64,000 bases of DNA from Pontibacter korlensis. Lineage in GTDB: Bacteria; Bacteroidota; Bacteroidia; Cytophagales; Hymenobacteraceae. Shown here in pieces: positions 45,109 to 55,246 of the stretch. Location of the stretch: contig NZ_CP009621.1 in the NCBI RefSeq assembly GCF_000973725.1, positions 3,651,001 to 3,715,000 on the forward strand, written 5' to 3'. Position 1 is the stretch's first letter; each line of letters opens with the position of its first letter. A model generated the notes under the pieces. The model did no database searches. It saw only the letters and a list, made by a program, of their open reading frames with translations, and was not told where the DNA came from. A program made the translations under genes and the position numbers.

Positions 45109-47160
45109 TTATTGCTTCATAAGCCTGGAAGGCAGGAGACTCTCTGCTGTAAGGGGATAGTGTAGGGCAGCACTCCCGTATCCTTGCCCGGACCAGTTGG
45201 ATAAGCCGCAGCGAAGCCAGGCTTCGTATTGCCTGTCATCCGGGGTATAACCTACCGGCTGGTTGAGCAGTTGCTCTTCCGGGCTCAGTAGCACGTAGAG
45301 GGGCTGGGTCACCTGGCCGAAGTGCTGGGCCTGGAAGGTAGACCACTTTTCTCCCACCGAGCGAATTTCCTTGGTTTGCCCCTCAGGGCTCGTGTAGACA
45401 AAGCGCTCAGCAGGAGGAAGCAGGCGCCGGTCATCTACATAGAGGGACACCAGGATCACTTCTTCCCGGAGAATCTGGGCCACATGAGGCGCTGTCCACA
45501 CCTGCTCTTCCATCTTGCGGCAGTTCACGCAGGCGTAGCCGGTGAAATCCAGTAAGAGCGGCTTGCGCTGCTCCCTGGCTAGTTGTAGGGCCACCTCCAG
45601 GTTATTTTCTACATGTTGGTTGAAGCCACTTTGTCCAGCCTTCTCCCCACGATTGTATATACTGTAGCTCCAAGGAGGCGGAAAACCGCTCAGCAGGCGC
45701 AGGTTGCCCTGTGTGGTATTGCTCAGTCCCGGTGCCAGGTAAAGCGCAAAGATCAGTGTCAGCAGGCCAGCTATTCGGCGGACCCGCGCAATGGCCTGTT
45801 CGGCAGGCTCATCAGAAAAGCGCAGGATACCCAAAAGGTACAGCCCCAGGCAAATAGCCAGTAGCAACCACAAGCCGATGAAGATCTCCCGCTTGAGCAG
45901 CCCCCACTGGGCGACCAGGTCTGCATTGCTCAGGAACTTGAGCGCCAGGGCCAGCTCCACGAAGGCCAGCGAGCGTTTGACAGTGCGAAGCCAGCCTCCG
46001 CTGCGGGGCAGGCGCTGCAGCCAATGGGGGAAGAATGCCAGCAAGGCAAAGGGCAGGGCCAGGGCTAGACCGAAGCCAGCCATGCCTGCCGTTAGCTGCC
46101 AGGCCCCGCCATCAGCGGTGAGGGAGCCCACGAGCAGGGTGCCCAGGATGGGCCCGGTGCAGGAAAAAGACACTAGCACCAACGTCAGCGCCAGGAAAAA
46201 GACGCCGCCCAAACTACTAAGGCCTGCCTGGGCGTCTGCCTTGTTGGTGAGCCTGCCGGGCAAAGCCAACTCGAATATCCCAAAGAAAGATAGGGCAAAG
46301 CCAACAAAGACAACAAAGAAAAGCAGGTTCACCCACACGTTGGTCGAAAGGCTGTTCAGGATGCCCGGTTCTACGCCGTCCAACACGTGGAAAGGCAGGC
46401 TACAGGCCAGGTAGATGGCAAGAATGCTTAACCCAAAGAGTGCGCCATGCCGCAGAGCCTGCCGCCTGCCATTAGCCCGGCTGGTAAAGAAGGTGACGGT
46501 GAGCGGCACCATGGGAAAGACGCAAGGGGTGAGCAGGGCCAGCAGCCCTCCCAGGAATCCCAGCAGGAAAATCGTAGGGATAGACCCGTCATGGCTTGCC
46601 TGCTCCCCACAGGCCGAGGCCCGGGCCAGGTCCAGCGATGCCAGTTGCAGGCTGCCTGACAGGGCCGCACTGTGCTCCTGTCCTCCGGACAAGGTGACGC
46701 GCAGCTCCTCCCGCAGGGGCAGGAAAGTATCCTTTGTGGCGGCAAAGCCGGTGAGCGTGAGGGAGAGGGAAGCCGGCACGGGACCCTGCAGGCAGAGGCG
46801 CTGCTCCAGTGCCAGGGTGTCGCGGTACACAGCGACCTCCTGGTTATCTAAGAGCGGGTCCTGCAGGCGCTGGAGCGATACCAGCGGCTTGGGTGCTTCC
46901 AGGTTAAGCTGTGGTGCATCTGCTGTTAGCCGCAGTTCCTCCAGGCCCAAGGCCTCATCCCGCTGGGCATACACGTGCCAGCCTGGCTTGATAATACCCT
47001 GGAGCGTCAGGGTGTACCTGTTATCAGCTTCCTTTTCTGCTGAAACTTGCCACTTTACCGGGCTTTGAGCCGAGGCGGTTGCCAGGCTCAAGACAAACAG
47101 CAGGGGCAATATTTCCCACGGGCGGAAGAGGGGGAGCCAAGGTTTAGTAATCCAGGTCAT
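45109..47160 (-). CDS. dsbD: DsbD-like thiol:disulfide interchange protein
   Basis: 683 residues: signal region (to about 32), N-terminal DsbC/DsbD-alpha-like domain (about 35-170), eight membrane helices with the transmembrane Cys motifs TPCVFPM and FSCTGP (about 205-500), and a C-terminal thioredoxin-like domain with CVNCRKME (Cys544/Cys547). It passes electrons from cytosolic thioredoxin to the periplasm. The lineup and all catalytic Cys are intact. It is the last gene of the leftward operon and follows a separate DsbD-N-type protein by 4 bp. Confidence 0.93.
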   Translation of the reverse strand: MTWITKPWLPLFRPWEILPLLFVLSLATASAQSPVKWQVSAEKEADNRYTLTLQGIIKPGWHVYAQRDEALGLEELRLTADAPQLNLEAPKPLVSLQRLQDPLLDNQEVAVYRDTLALEQRLCLQGPVPASLSLTLTGFAATKDTFLPLREELRVTLSGGQEHSAALSGSLQLASLDLARASACGEQASHDGSIPTIFLLGFLGGLLALLTPCVFPMVPLTVTFFTSRANGRRQALRHGALFGLSILAIYLACSLPFHVLDGVEPGILNSLSTNVWVNLLFFVVFVGFALSFFGIFELALPGRLTNKADAQAGLSSLGGVFFLALTLVLVSFSCTGPILGTLLVGSLTADGGAWQLTAGMAGFGLALALPFALLAFFPHWLQRLPRSGGWLRTVKRSLAFVELALALKFLSNADLVAQWGLLKREIFIGLWLLLAICLGLYLLGILRFSDEPAEQAIARVRRIAGLLTLIFALYLAPGLSNTTQGNLRLLSGFPPPWSYSIYNRGEKAGQSGFNQHVENNLEVALQLAREQRKPLLLDFTGYACVNCRKMEEQVWTAPHVAQILREEVILVSLYVDDRRLLPPAERFVYTSPEGQTKEIRSVGEKWSTFQAQHFGQVTQPLYVLLSPEEQLLNQPVGYTPDDRQYEAWLRCGLSNWSGQGYGSAALHYPLTAESLLPSRLMKQ

Positions 47161-47164
47161 CAGT

Positions 47165-47626
47165 TTAGTCCAAGGGTATGGTGAAGGCTACGGTTTGGGG
47201 CGGGAGGCAGCGCGTGGCATCACAGGCCATGTATTCCACGGTGCCCGACAGGGCCGTGGTGACAGGACTGCGCAACTTTACCTGCTGCACAAAGGTGACC
47301 GTGTCGCGGTAGTAACGCACTTTCACGCCAAAGGTCCTGTCCTGCTTTTGCTGACGCATCCCTTTTTCCATGGTGCTACCCAGGGGCAGCACCATGGGGT
47401 TGGGCTCAAAGGTGATGGTGGTAGGAAGCGGGCCTCCCTCCGGGGTGTGCTGCGAGTAGATCACCCAGGGAGTATCCATTGTGGCAGTCAGCAGTACCTG
47501 GTAGGTTTGGGGCCCTAGGCGCTCTGCCTGGAAGGTCCACTGCACGGGCTGCAGGCCCTGCGCCAGGCTGCTTCCTGAAAGAAGCAGCCAGCACAGAAAG
47601 GGGAAAACAATTTTTAAAGTAGGCAT
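47165..47626 (-). CDS. Stand-alone DsbD N-terminal-like domain protein
   Basis: 153 residues with a signal peptide (ending near SLAQ) and a single DsbD-alpha-like immunoglobulin-fold domain (about 25-150; YRDTVTFVQQVKL and a MACDATRCLPPQTVAFTI ending, with a Cys pair typical of this domain). It likely relays electrons between DsbD and target proteins in the periplasm. It sits directly upstream of dsbD and just downstream of susD in one operon. Confidence 0.88.
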   Translation of the reverse strand: MPTLKIVFPFLCWLLLSGSSLAQGLQPVQWTFQAERLGPQTYQVLLTATMDTPWVIYSQHTPEGGPLPTTITFEPNPMVLPLGSTMEKGMRQQKQDRTFGVKVRYYRDTVTFVQQVKLRSPVTTALSGTVEYMACDATRCLPPQTVAFTIPLD

Positions 47627-47643
47627 AGGCTAAAAGTTGAAAA

Positions 47644-49023
47644 TTAACGGGGGTTCTGTGGCAGACCGCTTGCCTGCACGACATTATCAGGGATGGGCCA
47701 TACGTAGCGCGGATCATTGGGCGGCAGTTCATAACGCTTGCCGTCGATATGACGCACTAGGGTTTTGGCAAAACGGGGCTCCTTGTTGAGGCGGCGCAGG
47801 TCCTGCCAGCGCAGGCCGCGGAATAGCAGCTCCTTGCGGCGTTCCTCCAGGATGCGGCCCAGTACATCCGGTGTGTTAACCGTGGTGAGGGGTTCGAACG
47901 ACCCCGCTCGATAGCGCCGCTCCAGCAGCTGGTTTAGTGTATGCAGGGCCTCGTCGGGCTGGCCGAGCCGGGCCAGGCACTCGGCTTTGGTCAGGTACAG
48001 TTCCCCGGTGGTCAAGGCTGTGGACAAATTATAGGCTCCCTCGTAGGATCCCTTGAAGGTGAGTTTATCCCCTTCGTAGTAGAAGAAGGCCTGCCGGCGC
48101 AGGTCCAGCGTGTCATAAGATTGGTACAGCAACGAGTCTACCTGCACGCGCCCGGGATACAGGATCTCCAGCGCATACTGGTTGCTGTAAAAGACTATCT
48201 CCGGGTTCCCGACTCCCTGTGTGGGGAAGGGAAAGGCAGCGTTTGTGTCCAGGGTGTTATAATCGAGCAGGGCACTGCTTAGCTGGAGGGCATTTTCCGT
48301 GGCGGTCAGCGCTTGGGGATATTCCCCGAGCTGCAGGTAGGTGCGGGCCAGCACTTGGCGGGCAGCTGCCTTGCCCGGGCGCTGCGGCACGATGGGGTGG
48401 TCCGGCAGCAGGGCCTCGGCTGTCTGCAGGTCCTCCAGGATCTGACGGTAGGTTTCGGCCACGGACTGGCGCGTCGGTACGGCTCCTACGTCGGCAGAGA
48501 GGCGCAGCGGGATGCCCGGGTCCTGCGCTGCGGTGGCCGCATCATAAGGCTTGGCGAAGAGCTGCGCCAGCTGAAAGAATGCCCAGCCACGATGAAAGAG
48601 GGCCATTCCCTTCGCCTGGTTCCAAGCCTCCTGCTGCGCGGGAGCGGGCGTGAGCTTTGTAAGCCCCTCCAGCACGGTGTTGGCATAGAGGATACGGCGA
48701 TAGGCGTAGTCCCAGTCGTTCACCGGCTGGCCCTCATACACTTCCCTGGCCCAGATATAGCCGTTCTTTTCCTCCGGTCGGGGCAGCAGCTGCCAGGTAG
48801 CCGTGGAGACATAGTAGTCATCGGAGCCGAACGCGGCAAGTGCATGGGAAGTGCCCCTGTTCATCACGGCGCCGTGGTCCAGCAGTGCCTGCAGGTCTTC
48901 CAGGGTGGAAGGCACCACGAGGGTTTTGTCAGGCTTGAGCTCGAGGAAATCCTTTTCGCAGGAAGGCAGTGCTGCCAGGGATAGCAGGCACAGGGTCCAA
49001 GTACATAGATTTCTATTTTTCAT
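47644..49023 (-). CDS. SusD/RagB family lipoprotein
   Basis: 459 residues with a lipobox (LAALPSC, Cys22) and the SusD architecture: N-terminal linker KDFLELKPDK, TPR-like helices (about 60-330; KGMALFHRGWAFFQLAQLFA is characteristic) and a C-terminal RagB-type end (LEERRKELLFRGLRWQDLRR, NDPRYVWPIP). It lies on the cell surface and caps the SusC channel next to it (10 bp gap). The cargo is unknown; the redox neighbours hint at peptides, cofactors or metals rather than glycans (inference). Confidence 0.95.
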   Translation of the reverse strand: MKNRNLCTWTLCLLSLAALPSCEKDFLELKPDKTLVVPSTLEDLQALLDHGAVMNRGTSHALAAFGSDDYYVSTATWQLLPRPEEKNGYIWAREVYEGQPVNDWDYAYRRILYANTVLEGLTKLTPAPAQQEAWNQAKGMALFHRGWAFFQLAQLFAKPYDAATAAQDPGIPLRLSADVGAVPTRQSVAETYRQILEDLQTAEALLPDHPIVPQRPGKAAARQVLARTYLQLGEYPQALTATENALQLSSALLDYNTLDTNAAFPFPTQGVGNPEIVFYSNQYALEILYPGRVQVDSLLYQSYDTLDLRRQAFFYYEGDKLTFKGSYEGAYNLSTALTTGELYLTKAECLARLGQPDEALHTLNQLLERRYRAGSFEPLTTVNTPDVLGRILEERRKELLFRGLRWQDLRRLNKEPRFAKTLVRHIDGKRYELPPNDPRYVWPIPDNVVQASGLPQNPR

Positions 49024-49033
49024 CGTTGATGGC

Positions 49034-52000
49034 TTAAAAGGTTAACTGCAGGCCGGCAGACAGGCTGCGTGCCGGCGGATAGGTCGTATTTACATAATCC
49101 GGGTCCAGGTCATAGGCGTTGGCCCGCCAGAGGATGCCCAGGTCACGGGCATAGAGAAACAGTTTCAGTTCGCGGAAGGGAAGGCGCTCCCCGATAAAGT
49201 CATAGCCCAGGCGTACGTCCTGCAGCCGCACATGGTCTCCCTTCTCCACAAGCAACTCGCTGTAGGTATGGTAGCTCTCCCGGCTATAGTTGAGGGAGGC
49301 AGGCAGTGAGGGTACCTGGGTGCGAGCCTCGTCCCCGGGCTGCTGCCAGCGGTCCTGGTAGTCCACATGGGCTACTCCACTATTGATGAGAAGGCTGTAG
49401 TCGATGCTGTTCCGCCGGAAGAAATAACCTGCCTTCCAGGTGAGGTTGGCGCTCAGGGAAAAGCCTTTCCACGTAAAGGTATTGCGCAGGCTGCCAAACC
49501 ACCGGGGCACGGCGCTGCCATGGTAGACAAGGTCCTCCTGCGTCAGGCTCTGCTGATAGGCGCTGTAGTTGGTGCCTAGCTGCCCGTCAACAGGTACAAG
49601 CGGATCGCCTGACTCGGGTGAGAGGCCATGCCAAGGATAGCTGTATAAGGCTGCAATAGGTTTGCCTACGACAGGGGGCGGGCTGGCAAAGAAATAGGTG
49701 TTGGTGCTGACGGCAGGGCGCTGCCTTTCCTCATAGCCGGTGACCTCGCTCTGTACCTGGCTTGTCAGCAGGTGCGTTTGCCAGCCGAAGGCACCGGTGA
49801 GGTTGTCGGTGCGGAGCGCCAGGTCCCAGCCGGTGGTTAGCACGTCGGCATAATTGATCCGGTTCCGCACAAAACCGTTAGGCCCGGAGATGATGCCGGA
49901 GGTCGGGTCGATGAACACGTCGCCTAGCAGGTCCGTGCCCTGCTTGCGGTAGTACTCCAAGCTGCCTGTAAGACGGTTGCGGAAGAAACCAAAGTCCAGG
50001 CCAGTATTGAGCGTGGCGGTCTTCTCCCAGCGCAGCTGCGGGTTGCCCGCGCTGCGCAGAATGGCAAAAGGAAGGGGGGTCAGGGCATCCGCCGATACAT
50101 AGGAAACCGTAGGATAGGCTGTCACGCCCTTATCCGTGTTGCCGGCCAGGCCGTAAGTGGCGCGTAGCTTGAGTTGGGAAAGCCAGTCCTGCTGCAGGAA
50201 GGGCTCCTCGCTCACGAGCCAGCTCAGGCCCGCTGACCAGAGCGGCACACCCTTCTGGTTGGTCTTCACCCCGTAGAGGTTGGAGGCGTCCCAGCGGCTG
50301 CTGGCTGAAAGGGTATAGCGGTCGCGGAAGACATAAGAGGCATTGGCATAGTAGGAGAGGAAACGGTCAGTAAGTTCCTGGCGCTGGGTGCTGGGAGCGG
50401 GAATGCGGGCTCCGGAGGTGGGTAGGGTTTTGTGAAAGGAGAGGAAATCCAGTGCCGTCTGTCCCTGCGCCACCTCCGGGTTATAGCCATAGAGAATAGA
50501 ACCCGGGTAGCTGATCTGGCGTGTCTGCCGTATTTCGGCGCCACCCAGGGCGCTCAGGAAGCCCTGCCTGCCCACCGCATGCACATAATCGAGCTGCAGG
50601 CGCCCGGAATGAGCTGCCTGGCTGCCGGACCACTCGGACAGGATGCCGCCTTGGGGAATGATGCGGGTACCATCGGCTTGGGTGTAGCGGTTGATCAGGT
50701 TGCGGGCATAATAGGTCTTGACAGAGTTCAGATCGGTGGTGCGGTTGCCCTGCTGCTGGTATTGGTAGAGGGCACGGGCTTTCAGGCCCGGAAACAGCTC
50801 ATAGGCAAGGCTTCCGTTCAGCCGCGTCTCTGTAGCCGTACTGGTCTTGTCGCGGAGCCGGATCTCATCCAGGGGACGGAACTGCCAGTCCAACAGGCCC
50901 ATTTCTGCTGCCCTGTTTGTGTAAGCGCTGCGATAGTCCCGCACGATGGGCAGGGCATTGCCTGCGTCATCGGCCAGCCGGGCATACGGGTAAATGTTGG
51001 TCCAGCCGGCGGTGCTCAGCCCGCTGATGCCCAACCCGTTCTCTTCAGCCTCACGACCGGTGTAGCTTAGACCAGCTGAGAGCTCCAGTCCGGGCAGAGG
51101 CTGAAAGGTGTTCTGGCTATTTAGCGTCACACGGCGGTCCTCATTACCAATCAGGCTGGAGAGCCCGCGGTCATAGCCGGCCGAGAGGTAATAGCGGTAG
51201 GTGGCGCTCCCGCCGTTTAGGTTCAGGGCGAACTGCTGCTGTAGGGCCGGTCGGTAGAGGTGCTCCAGTGCCTGATCCCGGACGTCTACCTGGCGCATGG
51301 CACTGATACGGGCGCTGGCTTCCGCTGCTGAGAGCTGGCCATCACGCTCCTGTATCCAGGTCTCCACGGCTGGGGAGAGCGTCCTGCGATCATTCTCCGG
51401 GTAGAAACCCCGCTCAAAGAGGAGGCGCTCGATGTCAATGAAGTCGGAGGCGGGCAGGAAGCTGCGGCTGTAGTGCAGATCGGGCTTCTCGGCCAGTTGC
51501 ACGTTGGTCTGGAAGGACACCTGTGGGGCCTGGCGGTAGCTGCCTCGTTTGGTGGTGATGACGATTACCCCGTTCCCGGCACGCGCGCCCCAAATGGAGG
51601 CGGCTGCCGCATCTTTGAGGATGGTCACGCTTTCCACATCGTTGGGATTGATGTTGGCGATATCCCCTTCGTAGGGGAAGTTATCCACCACAAGGAGCGG
51701 CGCAGAACTGGCGTAGAGGGTACTCAGGCCCCGCACACGCAGTTCGGGCTTGCTGTCGGTGCGCTCATTGTACATGCCGCGGCGGTCAAAGGCCAGGCTG
51801 TTGGTAACGCCTTCGAGGCGGCTGATCAGATCGGGGCTGGTGCTGCGCGTGAGCAGCTCCCGGTCCACCTGGGTAAAGGAGCCGGTGGCCCTTTCCTGCG
51901 GGATGTCCTGGTAGCCGGTGGAGACGACAGCTACTTCCTGCAGGCTGGTGCTGCGTTCAGCAAGCGTGAGCTGCAAGGGGGAAACGGGAAGGGACGGCAG

Positions 52001-52246
52001 GGGAAGTTCGCGGGATTCGAATCCTAGGAGCGTCACCAGCAGCGTGTCGGGCAGGCTGGTGACGGGCAGTGAGAAACTGCCGCCCATATCAGTGGTAGTG
52101 CCGGCACGCCCGCTTTTGAGAAGGACGGAGACTCCTTCGAGGGGGATGGCACCTTTGTCGGCGCGCACCGTGCCCTCCAGGCGCTGCTGCGCATACAGGC
52201 AGGCAGGCGCCATGAGCAGCAGCAACAATGGTAAACTTCTTTTCAT
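49034..52246 (-). CDS. SusC/RagA family TonB-linked transporter
   Basis: 1070 residues: signal peptide (1-19), CarboxypepD_reg-like domain (about 22-105), plug domain with the SusC motif LYASSAPLLVVDNFPY and VTILKDAAAASIWGARAGNG (about 120-230), then a 22-strand barrel ending in GLQLTF with the C-terminal aromatic. Energised by TonB-ExbBD, it imports a substrate captured by its SusD partner. No degradative enzymes sit in this operon; instead it carries TlpA- and DsbD-like genes. Confidence 0.96.
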   Translation of the reverse strand: MKRSLPLLLLLMAPACLYAQQRLEGTVRADKGAIPLEGVSVLLKSGRAGTTTDMGGSFSLPVTSLPDTLLVTLLGFESRELPLPSLPVSPLQLTLAERSTSLQEVAVVSTGYQDIPQERATGSFTQVDRELLTRSTSPDLISRLEGVTNSLAFDRRGMYNERTDSKPELRVRGLSTLYASSAPLLVVDNFPYEGDIANINPNDVESVTILKDAAAASIWGARAGNGVIVITTKRGSYRQAPQVSFQTNVQLAEKPDLHYSRSFLPASDFIDIERLLFERGFYPENDRRTLSPAVETWIQERDGQLSAAEASARISAMRQVDVRDQALEHLYRPALQQQFALNLNGGSATYRYYLSAGYDRGLSSLIGNEDRRVTLNSQNTFQPLPGLELSAGLSYTGREAEENGLGISGLSTAGWTNIYPYARLADDAGNALPIVRDYRSAYTNRAAEMGLLDWQFRPLDEIRLRDKTSTATETRLNGSLAYELFPGLKARALYQYQQQGNRTTDLNSVKTYYARNLINRYTQADGTRIIPQGGILSEWSGSQAAHSGRLQLDYVHAVGRQGFLSALGGAEIRQTRQISYPGSILYGYNPEVAQGQTALDFLSFHKTLPTSGARIPAPSTQRQELTDRFLSYYANASYVFRDRYTLSASSRWDASNLYGVKTNQKGVPLWSAGLSWLVSEEPFLQQDWLSQLKLRATYGLAGNTDKGVTAYPTVSYVSADALTPLPFAILRSAGNPQLRWEKTATLNTGLDFGFFRNRLTGSLEYYRKQGTDLLGDVFIDPTSGIISGPNGFVRNRINYADVLTTGWDLALRTDNLTGAFGWQTHLLTSQVQSEVTGYEERQRPAVSTNTYFFASPPPVVGKPIAALYSYPWHGLSPESGDPLVPVDGQLGTNYSAYQQSLTQEDLVYHGSAVPRWFGSLRNTFTWKGFSLSANLTWKAGYFFRRNSIDYSLLINSGVAHVDYQDRWQQPGDEARTQVPSLPASLNYSRESYHTYSELLVEKGDHVRLQDVRLGYDFIGERLPFRELKLFLYARDLGILWRANAYDLDPDYVNTTYPPARSLSAGLQLTF

Positions 52247-52324
52247 CAGGTTTTATGGTTTATAAAGGTTAGAAATGGTATTGCTTCATGTAGGCATCGA
52301 TCATAGCTTGGCCTCAGAGCAGGA

Positions 52325-53689
52325 TTATTCAAAGCGAAGCTTCCGTTCCACCTCCGAGATCACCAGCATGTCGAGCTTGCGACGCGCCGGGCGCAGGTCC
52401 AGGCCGTATGCTTTCAGCGCCACCCGCAGCTGGTCTAGATCATGCAGGGGCTGGGGCAGGCGAATGTCTATGTTACCCGTGTAGCCGGTCTCGTCCACGA
52501 TGGGCAGGGGCTGCAGCTTGTACTTGTACTGCAGGGCACTCACCAGCTGGCGGAAGGGCTTGTTCTGCAGCTGGAAAGTCTGCTCGTCGGAAATTCGTTG
52601 TTCGGGAGCACCCTTGCTGGCCAGGAGGTCCTTGCGTGAAGTGCGCACGAGCACAAGGCAATCCACCTTGCGGCGCTGCAGGGAGCCCTTGATTCCCAGG
52701 TACTGGTTGAACAGGCGGTTGAGGTCCTCGCGCATGATAGCGTTAAGTACTTCCCGGGGCTGTTCCTGCGGAAGTACAAGGCTGTAACAGTATTGGTTCT
52801 GGTCCATCCAGTTGAGGTAAGGGGCATCTGTGGCAAAGTTCCCAGTTAAGTGAGGGGAGCCCTCCCACAGGATGCGCTGACGTAAGGAGTCCGATACCTC
52901 CAGCAGCAGGCGGTTATGGTGGTCGTGAAAGCGGAAGATCTCGCTGTAGGCTACAAAGTAGAGGTCTGGGAGCGGCATGTTATAGGCCAGGATTCGGTCC
53001 TTCCGGCGGGAGTCACCACCGATATCAGCTGGCAGGCGTGTGGAGAGGACCGATTGGTAGAGCAGCTGCTCACCGGAGCCGCCGTTGCCGTTGATAAAAA
53101 GCGGCTTGTCCTTTTCCAATCGGACTTCCTGTTTGGCCTTGAACTGGAAGCCTGTGCCGGAGAGGGCAGCGCGGATGTTCTCTGCTGTGGCGTACTCGCC
53201 TCCTGTGATGGCCAGTACCCGTCCGTCCTGGATCCACACCTGGTGAGGGATGGCCTGATGGGGAAAGAGGCGGCGCAGCAGGGTATCTGAGGTGATGGTG
53301 GGCAAGCGCCAGCCGCGCTTTTGCCAGAAGGGAGCGACTTTACTCAAAGGCTCGTCCGTGACGGGCAGCACGACCAGGGCCTCTCCGAACTGCTGCTGCA
53401 GGGAGTCGAGCTTGTGGAGGGATTTGATGCAGGGGGTGCACCAGGTGGCCCAGAAGTCGAGCAGCAACAGCTTTCCTTTGAAGTCTGAAAGGTTTGCTTC
53501 TGAAACGGAGGCGTTGTGGATTCTGGTCAGGCGCAGGTCCGGTAACGGATCGCCCACGGCAAGTACGGCGGGGGTGGGAGGCGCCTGGGCAATAGCCTTG
53601 CCCGGGTTGAAGAACGACTGTAGAAGCCAGAGCAGCGAGAGACAGAGCAGGGGCTTGGGAATAGTAACTAAGCTATTTTGGTTATACAT
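52325..53689 (-). CDS. TlpA-like thioredoxin protein with DUF3738-like C-terminus
   Basis: 454 residues, with an N-terminal export or anchor helix (about 10-35), a TlpA-type thioredoxin domain with FWATWCTPCIKSLHK (Cys84/Cys87, about 45-170), a middle region, and a C-terminal part (about 355-450) with VDETGYTGNIDIRLP, a pattern of the DUF3738/Soli-type domain. It is probably periplasmic and reduces disulfides using electrons from DsbD. First large gene of the leftward SusCD-redox operon. Confidence 0.9.
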   Translation of the reverse strand: MYNQNSLVTIPKPLLCLSLLWLLQSFFNPGKAIAQAPPTPAVLAVGDPLPDLRLTRIHNASVSEANLSDFKGKLLLLDFWATWCTPCIKSLHKLDSLQQQFGEALVVLPVTDEPLSKVAPFWQKRGWRLPTITSDTLLRRLFPHQAIPHQVWIQDGRVLAITGGEYATAENIRAALSGTGFQFKAKQEVRLEKDKPLFINGNGGSGEQLLYQSVLSTRLPADIGGDSRRKDRILAYNMPLPDLYFVAYSEIFRFHDHHNRLLLEVSDSLRQRILWEGSPHLTGNFATDAPYLNWMDQNQYCYSLVLPQEQPREVLNAIMREDLNRLFNQYLGIKGSLQRRKVDCLVLVRTSRKDLLASKGAPEQRISDEQTFQLQNKPFRQLVSALQYKYKLQPLPIVDETGYTGNIDIRLPQPLHDLDQLRVALKAYGLDLRPARRKLDMLVISEVERKLRFE

Positions 53690-53752
53690 GGGGAACAGGT
53701 TGTAAGTGTGTGACGATGTATCTGGTTGAATTTTTTTAGAAGAAAGGAGACG

Positions 53753-54073
53753 TTAATCAGCCGGATCGACGAGCAGGGTCCAGTTGGGGGTTAGCTGTTG
53801 GCTCAGGTTCTCGAGGGCCAGCGCCAGCGGGGCAATGGTATCGGGATTATCCTGGAGCCTGTACAGGGCTGAGAGCACTTGCCTGAGCTGCTCGAAAAAG
53901 GTGATCAGGTGCCGGGTACGGCCCGAGCAGAGACCATCGTAGTCGTCTTTCAGGGCCAGAATAAACCAGCGCCTGATTTCCAGTTGCACTGCTTCCTCAG
54001 GGTAGCGGGCGCAGAAATGTTGCAGGATGTCCATTGGAGTCGGTGTGGTTTTGTTTTCACAAGCGTTTGCCAT
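53753..54073 (-). CDS. Hypothetical small helical protein
   Basis: 106 residues, predicted all-helical, no signal peptide: a helix-rich core with YPEEAVQLEIRRWFILALKD and LITFFEQLRQVLSALYRLQD. It is the first gene of the leftward TlpA/SusCD/Dsb operon (64 bp before the TlpA gene). Family not recognised. A regulatory or accessory role in the operon is likely only from position. Confidence 0.6.
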   Translation of the reverse strand: MANACENKTTPTPMDILQHFCARYPEEAVQLEIRRWFILALKDDYDGLCSGRTRHLITFFEQLRQVLSALYRLQDNPDTIAPLALALENLSQQLTPNWTLLVDPAD

Positions 54074-54280
54074 AGGTTCTATTTGTTTTGGGTCAGAGAA
54101 TAGAAGGTGTCACTGCTCCTGTAAGGGCAGCTTGGAGCATGTGCGCGCAAAGGGGACAGCCGCCCTGAAAGCCAGCATATAGCCGGTGTTAGGATGACAG
54201 AACGGAGAGAAGGTGAAGCTATTCCGGGGGTGAAATGAGGAGTATCCAGGACTGGCTACTTAATGGAATACACTCCACCT

Positions 54281-54370
54281 TCAGCGGCGGCGATAGTAAG
54301 ACCGGCGGCTTTTGACGGGATAGGTCAGGTAACGGGTATAGAGTTGAATGAGTAGTCTGAGCGTTTTCAT
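54281..54370 (-). CDS. Possible 29-residue basic peptide
   Basis: A short frame MKTLRLLIQLYTRYLTYPVK followed by Arg/Ser/Tyr-rich residues to TGA at 54281-54283. It has a hydrophobic start and a basic, Tyr-rich end. No family signature and no supporting operon; low confidence. Confidence 0.2.
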   Translation of the reverse strand: MKTLRLLIQLYTRYLTYPVKSRRSYYRRR

Positions 54371-54847
54371 AGGCCATAGAAAGTATGATGGTACGGGTAT
54401 AAAAGTGGAAGCTAAAAGCGATGGGAGGGGAAGAAGCAGTCCTGCCTCTGAACGAAGTGAGAAGCAGGCACTGCACACAAGTCACGCAAGTGTGCTGCAG
54501 CATGAGGCGCCATGTTGCAAGTCTTGTCCAGGATGAGTGATAGGTGCTTGTGTTCATGTTTAACAATTTACCTCCTATAGAGGAGCAGCATTCAGGCCTG
54601 GCTGTAGGGGTCCTCTGGTAGTCGTTGTGCCGCTTTGCGGCCGGGAGGTAACCAACAGGCTTAAATATTCAGAAAGTATTATGTCTGAAAGCTGTATATT
54701 AGCATCGGTACAGCCTAGCTATAGCACGAAGATGCAGGAAAGGGTACTTGTATGAAATGTGGTATGCTTGTATTAAACAATTATAAGTGAGTGAAATACA
54801 AGTGAAATAATATTGGATTTATTGAATAATTTTCGTAAATTATTTCT

Positions 54848-55246
54848 ATGGAAACAGCAGCCAAAAGACGACCGATTCACCTGGGCGACCACGTGAGAAG
54901 AATGCGGACCGCTTTGGGAGTGAAGCAATCCGCCTTAGCCAGCGAACTGGGCATGACCCAGCAGAACATCTCCCGCATTGAGCAGGAAGAGGAGGTGGAT
55001 GATATGACGTTGGAGAAAATAGGGCAGGCCCTTGGTGTTTCTACAGAGGCTATTAGGAATTTTGATGAAGAGGCTGCAATAACTATAATTTCTAGCACGC
55101 TGCATGATAATGCCGGCTCTATTAATAATACTTGCTCAATAACTTTCAACCCTATTGAGAAAATAGTGGAGCTTTACGATGCTTTGCTAAAGAGTGAACG
55201 GGAGAAGGTGGAGTTACTGGAGCGAATGCTGAAGGAGCAGAAGTGA
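54848..55246 (+). CDS. XRE family transcriptional regulator
   Basis: 132 residues with an N-terminal XRE HTH (about 10-70; VKQSALASELGMTQQNISRI) and a C-terminal helical region (about 95-132; VELYDALLKSEREKVELLER) that is probably a dimerisation coiled coil. The upstream 100 bp is AT-rich. It could regulate the mobile-type neighbours. Appears monocistronic. Confidence 0.87.
   Translation: METAAKRRPIHLGDHVRRMRTALGVKQSALASELGMTQQNISRIEQEEEVDDMTLEKIGQALGVSTEAIRNFDEEAAITIISSTLHDNAGSINNTCSITFNPIEKIVELYDALLKSEREKVELLERMLKEQK

Noticed and set aside
50432..52265. Long open frames opposite the SusC gene
   Set aside because: They are antisense shadows of a GC-rich, well-supported SusC coding sequence and show no domain.
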